A stretch of DNA of 64,000 nucleotides from Deltaproteobacteria bacterium (GTDB lineage: Bacteria; Desulfobacterota_D; UBA1144; Nemesobacterales; UBA2774), in contig JAVKFU010000018.1 in assembly GCA_040223695.1 (NCBI GenBank), positions 186,001 through 250,000 on the forward strand, given 5' to 3'. The notes beneath the pieces were generated by a model. That model was given only the letters and a program-made list of their open reading frames with translations. It was not told where the DNA came from and did not search any database. Both the position numbers and the translations under genes were made by a program. This document shows positions 11,387-19,597 of this stretch, piece by piece. Each line of letters begins with the position of its first letter. Position 1 is the first letter of the stretch.

Positions 11387-11605
11387 ATGAAAAGGTTTGT
11401 CCTGACACTTTGTTTGCTTCTTACGTTCGGGTTCATGACCGGGTGCGGCTCCAAGGTAAGCGGCTGGGTTGGAAGTGATTGTTACGAGTGTGAAGGGGTA
11501 AGCACCCCTTGCGACTGCGGCGGTTACGGAGGATACAATAATCCTAAAGCGCTTAACCTTTTTCGTCCGGGAAGATTGGAAGACCTGAGTAGTCCTGTAT
11601 GGTAA
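11387..11605 (+). CDS. Small lipoprotein, unknown function
   Basis: A 72-residue protein with a hydrophobic signal peptide and lipobox ending FGFMTGC, so Cys is probably lipidated and the protein anchored in the envelope. The mature part is short, Cys- and Gly-rich (CYECEG, CDCGGYGGYN). The ATG at 11387 has a strong Shine-Dalgarno sequence (GGGGAGGG, 11375-11382). The frame is open further upstream to 11252, but that extension would bury the signal peptide. Confidence 0.7.
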   Translation: MKRFVLTLCLLLTFGFMTGCGSKVSGWVGSDCYECEGVSTPCDCGGYGGYNNPKALNLFRPGRLEDLSSPVW

Positions 11606-11673
11606 ACCTAGGGAATCCGGTTATAGTTGCGAATATTTGGTACCTGCCTTATTTCATTGATACATTTAATTGG

Positions 11674-12975
11674 TCATTCAGTAATACCAAGAACTAACTT
11701 ATCCCAGTCTGGGAACTCACCGTCTTCAATGATTTTCTCAATTAGTTGTGTATGCAATTCGAATCCTTCTGCTAACACTGAATGAGGACTTTTTCGTTCT
11801 TTAACGTTCTCAAGTGTGGTATATGAGTAAGTCCTTTTTACCTTACCTTTATGAACGGCGTGACTGCATATTTTATAAAGTAGTTTAAACCTTTCGTAAT
11901 TCCAATTTTTTACATTATATTCTCCACCTAATAGGAGAGCTCCCCTAAGTCTGATGTTGAATGCGATGGGTGCATCATGTTCGAGGTCATATGTTAATAA
12001 TGATTCCATGGCGGTTCTTAAGTCGATTGCAGCGTTATAGACATCTCCAGAACTATACCAGAGCATAGCAGAATTTAGACGCTCCAATGGGGTTCTAAGC
12101 TGGTCCTTGATTTCGGGTTTGAGTTCCACATATTGTTTGATAAAACTTTGAAGACTTGTTGCTTCATACTTTTTTTGTGGAATTTCTTTATTGAGTGTAC
12201 TACCTAAATTTGCACTTATACCGCTCCATGCGCGTACTCCACCAATGAGAGGTGTATTTTCTTCTGTCTGGTACCAGTGGGCAACTTTACAAACAGGTGT
12301 CTTATCAAAAACGACTAGTAAGTGAACAATTTCTTCCATCAGTTGTTGTCGTGATTTATCTTGACCTGATTTTGTAGAGTCCCCAGGAACTTTAAGGATC
12401 GGACTATGCTCAAACTCTCGGGCTAAAGCAGCTCTCGGACGAGGACTAGATGAGAAAGATTTATCGACCGGGTGAACATACCTATTAACACCTATCAAAT
12501 CTTCCTTAGGCACACTAGCGGCTAGCGATTCTAAGGGTAGTAATTTAATACCATTATAAACCTCAACAATCTCAGCAGGATGGATTCCCCAAAATACCAC
12601 TACTTCTGTGCAGGTGGTAGTGTTTTGGTTTACGAATGTCTCAAGCTGATTTACGACTTCTTTCGGGTCTCTAAACCTTGATTGTGCAAGTATCCAATCT
12701 GAAAAATTCTTCAGTCTTACTGATTGGCTACTACTGGGAGAACGTGAAGCATTCCCGCCATCGTATTGACTCAATTCCGGTTGCTTGCTAAGCAATTCGA
12801 TTAGTCGCTGTTCATGTAACTCAGGAACAGACACATGATAAAGTGTGTTTATCTTATAGGCACTTGAGTCAGGATTTAGATATTCTATTCCTGGGGGGTC
12901 ATTTACTTCAGGTAGTGTTTCAGTTACCAATCTAACAATTCTGTCTACTTCCATAATATTATCAAATTTTATCAT
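11674..12975 (-). CDS. AT-rich accessory protein with HEPN-like C-terminal domain
   Basis: A 433-residue protein visibly lower in GC than its neighbours, suggesting recent acquisition. Residues ~300-400 resemble the ApeA-like HEPN helical domain: RLNSAMLWYSSGDVYNAAID, then AMESLLT, RGALLLGG and a final helix with YKICSHAVHKG. HEPN domains occur in anti-phage and toxin proteins as RNases, but the clear R-x4-6-H RNase motif is not obvious here. The N-terminal ~250 residues are not recognised. No antitoxin-like partner (such as an MNT nucleotidyltransferase) is adjacent. A role in defence is only a guess. Confidence 0.65.
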   Translation of the reverse strand: MIKFDNIMEVDRIVRLVTETLPEVNDPPGIEYLNPDSSAYKINTLYHVSVPELHEQRLIELLSKQPELSQYDGGNASRSPSSSQSVRLKNFSDWILAQSRFRDPKEVVNQLETFVNQNTTTCTEVVVFWGIHPAEIVEVYNGIKLLPLESLAASVPKEDLIGVNRYVHPVDKSFSSSPRPRAALAREFEHSPILKVPGDSTKSGQDKSRQQLMEEIVHLLVVFDKTPVCKVAHWYQTEENTPLIGGVRAWSGISANLGSTLNKEIPQKKYEATSLQSFIKQYVELKPEIKDQLRTPLERLNSAMLWYSSGDVYNAAIDLRTAMESLLTYDLEHDAPIAFNIRLRGALLLGGEYNVKNWNYERFKLLYKICSHAVHKGKVKRTYSYTTLENVKERKSPHSVLAEGFELHTQLIEKIIEDGEFPDWDKLVLGITE

Positions 12976-13258
12976 ATTATAATTTTGTTGTACTGCTTTC
13001 TATCACTCGTTAATTCCAGATAATAATAAAATTTACTATCAGATGTTGAATGAGTTCTCCTTCCCCCTTAAAAATAGTTATATATTCATCACCCGCAGGT
13101 GTACAATATTTTTCACCCGTCGTTTAATCCGGGTCAATTGAAAACCTCGATATTCCTAACTGACTATCTTCCTTGAATAATCTGAATATCCTCTGACTGG
13201 CACAGGTTTTGCGACTCAATTACATACAAGTTCGAAAAAAGCTTAATAGGAGTGGTCT

Positions 13259-15418
13259 ATGAAAAACAAAGCGAAGAAGAATCGTAACAAGGATAATAAA
13301 AAGCGAGGCTCGGCAAAAAACTTTAAGACTAAACAGTACGCCGATCAGAATGTGCAAACGGGTAGAGGCGGTGAAACGCATCAGACTGCGGAGGGAAGCG
13401 AGCAGATTCTTACCACACAGCAGGGCATACCGGTATCGGACGATCAGAATTCCCTCAAAATCGGAGCAAGAGGTCCAACCGCCCTCGAGGACTTTCACTT
13501 CCGTGAGAAGATGTTTCACTTCGACCACGAGCGTATTCCTGAGCGTGTCGTTCACGCGCGCGGGTTCGGAGCGCACGGCTATCTGGAGACTTATGAATCT
13601 CTGGCCGATATCACGAGCGCCGATTTGTTTCAGAGGGCCGGGGAGAAGACTCAGGCCTTCGTAAGATTCTCGACTGTTGCGGGCAATAAAGGGTCCGGCG
13701 ATCTGGCGCGTGACGTCAGGGGCTTTGCGGTTAAGCTCTACACTCGTGAAGGCAACTGGGATATAGTCGGAAACAACATACCGGTGTTTTTCATACAGGA
13801 TGCCATCAAATTTCCCGACCTTATACACGCGGCAAAGGAGGAGCCCGACTGCGGATTCCCTCAGGCGGCGACGGCGCATGATAATTTCTGGGATTTTATG
13901 TCGTTGATGCCGGAAAGCATGCATATGGCCATGTGGGTCATGTCGGACCGGGCTATCCCGCGCTCCTTCCGGTTCATGGAGGGCTTCGGAGTTCACACGT
14001 TCAGGATGGTGAATAAAAAAGGAAAATCGATGTTTGTTAAATTCCACTGGAAGCCTAAACAGGGCCTGCAATCGGTTCTTTGGAACGAAGCTCTCAAAAT
14101 AAACGGTGCCGATCCCGATTATCACCGCCGCGACTTGTGGAACGCTATAAAGTCAGGCGACTATCCCGAATGGGAATTGGGCCTGCAAATATTCGATGAG
14201 GAGTTTGCCGATTCCTTTGAGTTCGATGTGCTGGACGCGACTAAAATAATCCCTGAAGAGGAAATCCCCGTAAGAACGGTAGGGAGGCTGGTGCTGGACC
14301 GGTGCGTGGATAATTTCTTCGCCGAGACTGAGCAGGTCGCTTTTTGTACCTCGAACGTCGTACCGGGTATCGATTTTTCAAATGATCCGTTGCTGCAGGG
14401 GCGTAATTTCTCATACCTCGATACGCAGTTAAAGCGTCTCGGCGGCCCGAACTTTACCCATATCCCGGTTAATGCGCCTAAATGTCCTATGCACCACTTC
14501 CAGCAGGACGGGCATATGGCAATGAAGAACCCGACAGGCCGTGCCAATTACGAGCCTAATTCCTGGGAGGGCGAAGAAGGCGGGCCGCGTGAATCGCCCG
14601 AGCGGGGGTTCAATTCGTATCCGTCTGAAGAGAGCGGGGAGAAGCTCCGCATACGCTCGGAAAGTTTTGCGGATCACTACAGCCAGGCCCGTCAGTTTTA
14701 TATAAGCCAGACTGAGATCGAACAAGGCCATATAGCGGATGCGCTGGTATTCGAGCTGAGTAAGGTAAACAAGCTTGAAATCCGGGAGCGGGTTGTCTCG
14801 CATCTTTTGAATATTGATCAAGGTCTTGCGGACAAAGTGATCACCGGTCTGGGATTAAAAAATAAGCCCGGGAAGGCTGACGCGGCCAGAAAAACGCTCC
14901 AAAATCTTCAGAAATCCGAGGCTCTCAGCATTCTTTTGAACGGACCGGATAGCTTTAAGGGGAGAAAGGTCGGTGTTCTCGTAACGGACGGGGTCGATAT
15001 AAAGATTTTCAACGCGCTAAAGAAAGCCCTTGAATCTGAAGGCGCGGCGCTCGACGTCGTAGCCCCGGTCGTGGGCGGCGTTGAAGCGAGCGACGGCTCG
15101 TGGATAGAAGCTGACGAAAAGGTAAACGGCGGTCCCTCGGTGCTTTATGACGCTGTAGCGGTTCTGCCCTCCGATGAAGGAGCCGAGCTTCTTTCAAAAG
15201 AAGCTACTGCAAAGGATTTCGTATCCGATGCGTCCGCTCATTTAAAATTTATAGCTTATACCGACTCCGCAATGCCTCTTCTCAGGAGCACCGGGGTCGC
15301 GGACAATTTGGATGATGGTTGTGTAAAGCTCGATAAGAGCGCCGCAGCCTCCGAATTCGTTAAGAGGTGCCGTAAGCTCAGGTATTGGGAGCGGGAAAAA
15401 GCCGTCAAACAGGTATAA
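13259..15418 (+). CDS. katE: Large-subunit monofunctional catalase (HPII type)
   Basis: Haem catalase that dismutates hydrogen peroxide. Its 719 residues place it in the large-subunit clade with the extra C-terminal flavodoxin/DJ-1-like domain (~residues 560-719; starts [20 protein letters not shown]). The catalytic His lies in [11 protein letters not shown], the catalytic Asn in [15 protein letters not shown], and the proximal haem ligand Tyr in [16 protein letters not shown]. The first ~60 residues are basic and Gln/Asn-rich, as in E. coli HPII. A clear ribosome binding site (TAGGAGTGG) precedes the ATG. It is a single gene; a general stress role is expected. Confidence 0.96.
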   Translation: MKNKAKKNRNKDNKKRGSAKNFKTKQYADQNVQTGRGGETHQTAEGSEQILTTQQGIPVSDDQNSLKIGARGPTALEDFHFREKMFHFDHERIPERVVHARGFGAHGYLETYESLADITSADLFQRAGEKTQAFVRFSTVAGNKGSGDLARDVRGFAVKLYTREGNWDIVGNNIPVFFIQDAIKFPDLIHAAKEEPDCGFPQAATAHDNFWDFMSLMPESMHMAMWVMSDRAIPRSFRFMEGFGVHTFRMVNKKGKSMFVKFHWKPKQGLQSVLWNEALKINGADPDYHRRDLWNAIKSGDYPEWELGLQIFDEEFADSFEFDVLDATKIIPEEEIPVRTVGRLVLDRCVDNFFAETEQVAFCTSNVVPGIDFSNDPLLQGRNFSYLDTQLKRLGGPNFTHIPVNAPKCPMHHFQQDGHMAMKNPTGRANYEPNSWEGEEGGPRESPERGFNSYPSEESGEKLRIRSESFADHYSQARQFYISQTEIEQGHIADALVFELSKVNKLEIRERVVSHLLNIDQGLADKVITGLGLKNKPGKADAARKTLQNLQKSEALSILLNGPDSFKGRKVGVLVTDGVDIKIFNALKKALESEGAALDVVAPVVGGVEASDGSWIEADEKVNGGPSVLYDAVAVLPSDEGAELLSKEATAKDFVSDASAHLKFIAYTDSAMPLLRSTGVADNLDDGCVKLDKSAAASEFVKRCRKLRYWEREKAVKQV

Positions 15419-15480
15419 GATCTGTCGGATATCATTTTTTTCTTTACGGGTTCATTTGAATAGAAAAATACTATAGGGCC

Positions 15481-15687
15481 GTTGAAGGGTATTATCGGTA
15501 TCCGGTATTTAGCAGCTGTAATATGGCAGGCGGCAGCAAACTGAGCCATAATGATCTCAGTGAGATAATGAGGTATACTCATCCTGAAAATTGGGCAGCA
15601 GAAGCTCTTGAATCGTTGAGTAATTTCTGTCAATATGCTATCAATATCGCAGCCATCGAGTTTGCTCAAAACTCAAACACAGCGTAA
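15481..15687 (+). pseudogene. Degraded tyrosine recombinase C-terminal fragment
   Basis: An open frame here contains LSHNDLSEIMRYTHP followed by AAEALESL. This resembles the C-terminal catalytic end of phage-type integrases (LGH...MRYxH, with the Tyr nucleophile a little further on in intact proteins). Only about 55-70 residues are present; the core with the catalytic Arg and the HxxR box is missing. It ends 22 bases before a tRNA-Ser gene, the usual target of such integrases. It is probably the remnant of a former element at this tRNA. Confidence 0.5.
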
Positions 15688-15709
15688 TCTACTTTAACTA
15701 TTTGCCACC

Positions 15710-15795
15710 GGAGGGCTGGCAGAACGGCTAATGCACCGGTCTTGAAAACCGGCGTCCTTACGGACTTGGGGGTTCGAATCCCTCGCCCTCCGCCA
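15710..15795 (+). tRNA. tRNA-Ser (anticodon UGA)
   Basis: The 86-base cloverleaf has acceptor strands GGAGGGC (15710-15716) and GCCCTCC (15785-15791) with discriminator G and encoded CCA (15793-15795). The anticodon loop CTTGAAA (15741-15747) reads UGA, and the anticodon stem is CCGGT/ACCGG. The long variable arm (GTCCTTACGGAC) is diagnostic of a class II tRNA, and the T arm is GGGGGTTCGAATCCC. Its 3' two-thirds is duplicated at 35857-35914, so it looks like an integration target. Confidence 0.97.
15738..15795 (+). repeat. Left direct repeat (attL-like), 3' part of tRNA-Ser
   Basis: These 58 bases, from the anticodon stem to the encoded CCA, recur at 35857-35914 with a single mismatch (G at 15761, C at 35881). 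The repeat restores the complete tRNA 3' end at the integration side, as tRNA-targeting integrative elements do. It is inferred to be the attachment core or att site next to the intact tRNA. Confidence 0.85.
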
Positions 15796-15966
15796 GAATT
15801 ATTGAATGAATGCAGTTTGGTTACGAGTGGTTTGTGGATGAATTCTGTATCTCGCCCAGTTTGCCTTTCTAAGTATTTTCTAAGCCTGAATTAAATCCGC
15901 TACTAAGAAAAATACACAAGTCCCGGCATTGGAAAAACATCCTCGAAACGAGAACAAAACCGATTA

Positions 15967-16821
15967 TTACCAGAATTTCCCGTAAAGACTTTCCGCGTTA
16001 TTCCAGAATATATCCTCTTTTAACTGTTCCGAGATGTCCGCTCCCTCGATTTTCCAGTATTCAGATGCAAAGTCGCTCCACGGGATGTCCGACCCGAAAA
16101 GAAACCGGTCTCCCCCTATTCCTCTCTCTTCTATCTCTTTCAGTATCCATGACGAGCCGAATCCGACAGCCCATGAAGAATCGGTATAGACTTTGTATCC
16201 CTGTTCCACCAGGTCAAAAAATCTCGGGACAAATTTTATATGACCGCTGACGCCCCCGCCCATGTGCACAACATGGATCTTGACACGTTTCCCATAGTCC
16301 TTTATCAAAGCAAGGGCATTGTCTATATCCGACCCGCCGCCCGGACTTGTGTGTATGTGTAAAGGCATATCGTTGTCCGCAGCCGCATCCAGAATCATCT
16401 TCCATAGCTCAGCCGATTCTTCATCCCATTGACCTGGATCAAAAGTCCCTCCAAGAAGGCACGTAGTCTTTAACCCTACCAAGCCTTTCTCGCCTATCAG
16501 TTTAAGTGCTTCGGTTGTGCGTTCTTTATCTTTAGGTAATGCTGAAACCCAAACTAGCCCCAGCAGACGGTCGGTGGATTGTACGCTTTCGCCAACCAGG
16601 GGATTTAATGTAAAAGGCTGAGCCGAATCAGGGTACCCGTAATTAGACATTATCAGCGCACGGTCCACGCCGTGCTTGTCCATCCCTTTTATATAATCAT
16701 CGGTTTTTTGATAGTCGGTAGTCGGTTTAACCGCCTCCGGCAGACCGTAGTATGCAAACCCCGGGACAGGACCTATGTGGGAGTGATTATCAAAAACCTT
16801 TTTTCTTTGTACTATGCTCAT
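15967..16821 (-). CDS. Amidohydrolase family protein (TIM barrel)
   Basis: A 284-residue protein of the amidohydrolase-2 (PF04909-like) group, which includes metal-dependent hydrolases and decarboxylases of small carboxylates and lactones. The N-terminal metal-binding HxH is DNHSHIGPV. Later metal-ligand candidates are His in LHIHTSPGGG and VVHMGGG, and the C-terminal Asp is in FGSDIPWSD. The ribosome binding site AAGGAGG is excellent. It is followed by no other gene on its strand; fmdB lies upstream of it, about 58 bases away. Being inside the island, it may act on an amide or acid made or consumed by the plus-strand cluster, but the substrate is unknown. Confidence 0.85.
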   Translation of the reverse strand: MSIVQRKKVFDNHSHIGPVPGFAYYGLPEAVKPTTDYQKTDDYIKGMDKHGVDRALIMSNYGYPDSAQPFTLNPLVGESVQSTDRLLGLVWVSALPKDKERTTEALKLIGEKGLVGLKTTCLLGGTFDPGQWDEESAELWKMILDAAADNDMPLHIHTSPGGGSDIDNALALIKDYGKRVKIHVVHMGGGVSGHIKFVPRFFDLVEQGYKVYTDSSWAVGFGSSWILKEIEERGIGGDRFLFGSDIPWSDFASEYWKIEGADISEQLKEDIFWNNAESLYGKFW

Positions 16822-16878
16822 ATTACGTCCTCCTTGGATTTATTATGCTAGAGCACAATAAATACGAGATTTTATCAT

Positions 16879-17253
16879 TCAGTGCGTTTGCATACTCTCC
16901 CCTACACGTTTGCGCAGCGACTTCTCAATCGAATTAGCGGATTCTCCTTTTTCCAAACGGCTTTTCACTTCTTTGAAATCATCGCCGTAATCGGCGCCCG
17001 ACTCGCAAACAGCCTTATCCATAGCTGCCGCGAGAGACCTGGTATCGTCTTCTTTCGCGCTATTATTTGAAGCTTTGCTCCCTTGGGAGTTGGAATTTCC
17101 TTTAATAACAGAAACGCTTGAAAAGACTCTCGCGAGCTCCTTGTTCCCGCATTCGGGGCAATGAGCTTCTTCATTTTCGGCTTCAGAGAAACTTAGGAAG
17201 AATATACTGACATCTTTTTTACAGCGGGAACAGTGGTATTCATAAATAGGCAT
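16879..17253 (-). CDS. FmdB-type zinc ribbon protein
   Basis: A 124-residue protein. The first ~45 residues form the FmdB zinc ribbon (MPIYEYHCSRC, then HCPECGNKELARVFS), a Zn(Cys)4 knuckle. The remainder is a polar, Ser/Asn-rich linker with charged helices. FmdB was named for a regulator of formamidase in Methylophilus, and related ribbons often sit beside amide- or nitrile-hydrolysing enzymes. Here it lies upstream of an amidohydrolase gene and divergent from the nitrogen cluster. It may be a regulator or a small accessory protein. AGGAAA precedes its start. Confidence 0.8.
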   Translation of the reverse strand: MPIYEYHCSRCKKDVSIFFLSFSEAENEEAHCPECGNKELARVFSSVSVIKGNSNSQGSKASNNSAKEDDTRSLAAAMDKAVCESGADYGDDFKEVKSRLEKGESANSIEKSLRKRVGESMQTH

Positions 17254-17471
17254 TCGGGTTTCCTATAGTTTATATTTTATATATTCTAGGAAATATCATC
17301 TTTATAGTCAACCTTAATTTTCATGCGCGGCGCGAACAGCCGATCCCTGTGTGACTAACAAGCCATTTTCATTATGTTTTTTCCATTCTCGCCCGAATGC
17401 GGGCCGACTTTAATGGTTTTTCTTGCCGGAAAATCCTCATTTTCTCATAAATCCGGCCCGCGAAAATATGC

Positions 17472-17500
17472 TTGACTTGATTTCCTAAAGTTGATAAAGT
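17472..17500 (+). promoter_or_regulatory. Candidate promoter of the plus-strand nitrogen cluster
   Basis: TTGACT (17472-17477), a 17-base spacer and TAAAGT (17495-17500) precede the first plus-strand gene by about 36 bases. An inverted repeat, CTTGAC (17471-17476) and GTCAAG (17501-17506), brackets the promoter exactly and could be an operator, for example for the XRE-cupin protein encoded in the cluster. The remaining spacer, 17254-17471, shows no gene. Confidence 0.4.
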
Positions 17501-17535
17501 GTCAAGTATAGTAGACGGTCGCTAATGATAGTCCT

Positions 17536-17997
17536 GTGGAAAAGTTTATTTTTAAAATTGCCGAAGATGACAAGGAGCTTGAGGACTATTTCCGTCTTCG
17601 CCACGATGTATTCGTCAAAGAGCAGAAGATTTTTAGTGAAACGGATATAGATAAATACGATACAGACCCTTTTCATAAAGTTATAAATATAATCTCGGTA
17701 GATCAGCCGAACGGCAAGGTAATAGGGGCGGTCAGGTGTTATAGAAAAGAAGGTGATACATGGGTCGGCGGGCGTCTGAGCGTTGCGCGCGGTTACCGCA
17801 ACGGACGTGTGGGTGCCGGTCTTGTAAGATTCGCGGTACAAACTATGAAGTCGGGCAGCTGCAAAAAATTTCTAGCGTACGTTCAGCCTCAAAATGTGAG
17901 ATTTTTCAAAAGGTTGGGCTGGACACCGATAGGAGAGGCCGAGACCTACCAGGGGTTCCCTCATCAGTTGATGGAGGCTGATCTGGATTCCGCTTAA
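17536..17997 (+). CDS. GNAT acetyltransferase, MSMEG_0567/Sll0786-type
   Basis: A 153-residue N-acetyltransferase fold protein. Residues ~10-35 (LEDYFRLRHDVFVKEQKIF) and the acetyl-CoA-binding loop (VARGYRNGRVGAGLVRFAV) match the GNAT family found in the Nit1C nitrogen-starvation clusters of cyanobacteria and actinobacteria. In mycobacteria it is fused to the AIR-synthase-like domain (MSMEG_0567); here the two are separate adjacent genes, as in Synechocystis. The start is GTG at 17536 with no clear Shine-Dalgarno sequence. It is the first gene of the long plus-strand cluster, 18 bases before the AIR-synthase-like gene. The acetyl acceptor is unknown. Confidence 0.85.
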   Translation: MEKFIFKIAEDDKELEDYFRLRHDVFVKEQKIFSETDIDKYDTDPFHKVINIISVDQPNGKVIGAVRCYRKEGDTWVGGRLSVARGYRNGRVGAGLVRFAVQTMKSGSCKKFLAYVQPQNVRFFKRLGWTPIGEAETYQGFPHQLMEADLDSA

Positions 17998-18015
17998 ATC
18001 GTTAAAGGGAAAATC

Positions 18016-19002
18016 ATGCGGGAGTTAATTCAAAGCTTACAGTCCTCGGCAAGAATAATTCAGAAACGGGATATCAGGGACATCTGGAACTATTTCCCTA
18101 AGCATTGCCGGATGGAAGGGAGCGACATTTTGCTGGGCGATGACGCTGCGGCTATCAGGTACAAGGACGATTATCTGCTCCTGGCGGCGGAGGGAGTATA
18201 TCAACCCCTTTTAAAATCCGATCCCTACCTCGCAGGGCGCACATCCGTTCTCGCAAATGTAAATGACATATACGCAATGGGCGGAAGGCCGATTGCTATT
18301 ATTGACGTGCTTTTTTCCCGGGACCCGAAAAACGCCGGCGAGGTCCTTCGCGGCATCAGAGATAACGCCGTCCGCTACAATGTCCCCGTGGTGGGAGGAC
18401 ACATCTCTCAGAATGCCGAATGTCCTTCGCTTTCCGTGTTTATACTTGGCAAAGCAAAAAAACTGCTTACAAGCTTCAGCGCCCAGGCAGGAGACAAATT
18501 GGTTTTTATATCAAATTTAAAAGGGAAATTCATTTCAGGATTTAACTTTTGGGATTCCTCAAGCATGCTGGAAGGCGTGGAAGCGACAAGGCAATTGGAG
18601 GCAATTTCCGAGATAGCCGAGGACGGAGTAGCGGATACCGCAAAGGATGTAAGTATGGCGGGTGTTATCGGTTCAATACTTATGCTTCTTGAAAGTTCCG
18701 GTAAGGGAGCGGAGCTGGATATTAGCAATATGCCAAGACCCTTTGAGATTCCTTTAAACGAATGGCTGCTCACGTTCCCGAGTTTTGGATTCATCTTATC
18801 GCTAAGGCCTGATAAAACATTAATAGTCAAAGAAAAATTCAACAGGCTGGACCTCGCATGCGAGAGTATAGGAACGGTGACTACTGAAAAAAAAGTTTAT
18901 TTTACCGACGGCGGATCTGATAAAGAGCTCTTCTGGGATTTTAATGAAAGACCGTTAACAGGTCTTAATGAAACCAGCTCGACACAGGTGGGTAATGGAT
19001 AA
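18016..19002 (+). CDS. AIR synthase-related protein, Sll0787-type
   Basis: A 328-residue PurM/SelD/ThiL/HypE-superfamily protein that would bind ATP and activate a substrate by phosphorylation. N-terminal half: GSDILLGDDAAAIRY and an acidic LANVNDIYAMGGRPIAIIDV, matching the ATP/Mg site of AIR synthases; PVVGGHIS follows. C-terminal half: GDKLVFIS and TAKDVSMAGVIGSILMLLES. It is the partner of the GNAT protein in Nit1C-type clusters, in which the substrate is not established. Upstream spacing (18 bases) and the downstream 8-base overlap with the regulator gene support one operon. Confidence 0.88.
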   Translation: MRELIQSLQSSARIIQKRDIRDIWNYFPKHCRMEGSDILLGDDAAAIRYKDDYLLLAAEGVYQPLLKSDPYLAGRTSVLANVNDIYAMGGRPIAIIDVLFSRDPKNAGEVLRGIRDNAVRYNVPVVGGHISQNAECPSLSVFILGKAKKLLTSFSAQAGDKLVFISNLKGKFISGFNFWDSSSMLEGVEATRQLEAISEIAEDGVADTAKDVSMAGVIGSILMLLESSGKGAELDISNMPRPFEIPLNEWLLTFPSFGFILSLRPDKTLIVKEKFNRLDLACESIGTVTTEKKVYFTDGGSDKELFWDFNERPLTGLNETSSTQVGNG

Positions 19003-19588
19003 AGAGAGAAATCATATTGAACACATAGTCTCCAAACTCGGAGAAAAGATAAAGGCGCTTCGCACGGGGAAGAATCTGTCTCTTAAAGACCTTTCGGAAA
19101 GATCCGGCATCTCGGCCGCCGCAATTCATAAGATAGAGTCAAACGGCATCATACCCACTATCACTACAATGATGAAACTCTCGGACGCGTTAGGGAAAAA
19201 GGTCAGCTTTTTCATAGAGCAGGAACTGGAGGATAAAGACGTCGTTTTTGTTCCTTCGAAGAAGAGGGAGCCGATTCTAACATTTAAGAAAGGGCTCGAC
19301 TTGAGAGCCATATCGGCAAAGAAGTACGGGGACTTCATTATGACGGCGGCATACGCTGTTGTAGATAAAGGAGCGTCGAGCGGTAGAAAAGCTATAAACC
19401 ATCCGGGCGAAGAATTAGTTTACTGTCTGAGTGGCAAAGTTGAATTTAAAGTAAAAGATAAAACCTATGTTCTCGGTACGGGAGATAGCCTGCATTTCAG
19501 GACGCACCTGGATCATAAATGGAAGAATTTAGGCGACATACAGGCGAAATTGCTGTGGATACTGGCAGTATCGCCCTCTGAAGGGTAG
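18995..19588 (+). CDS. XRE-family regulator with C-terminal cupin domain
   Basis: A 197-residue transcriptional regulator. Helix-turn-helix at ~residues 14-65 (KIKALRTGKNLSLKDLSERS, then GISAAAIHKIESN). Cupin sensor domain at ~110-185 with two conserved boxes (HPGEELVYCLSGKVEF and GDSLHFRTHLDHKW). This architecture commonly senses a small amino-acid- or amine-like metabolite and controls adjacent catabolic genes. An ATG 27 bases upstream (18968) is possible, but the one at 18995 has AGGTGGG close by and overlaps the previous stop by only 8 bases. It is the only regulator encoded in the plus-strand cluster, so it probably controls it. Confidence 0.88.
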   Translation: MDKERNHIEHIVSKLGEKIKALRTGKNLSLKDLSERSGISAAAIHKIESNGIIPTITTMMKLSDALGKKVSFFIEQELEDKDVVFVPSKKREPILTFKKGLDLRAISAKKYGDFIMTAAYAVVDKGASSGRKAINHPGEELVYCLSGKVEFKVKDKTYVLGTGDSLHFRTHLDHKWKNLGDIQAKLLWILAVSPSEG

Positions 19589-19597
19589 GGGGAGCCA

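Noticed and set aside
13220-14125. 301-residue minus-strand frame opposite katE
   Set aside because: It mirrors the katE codons, and the sense strand carries complete catalase motifs.
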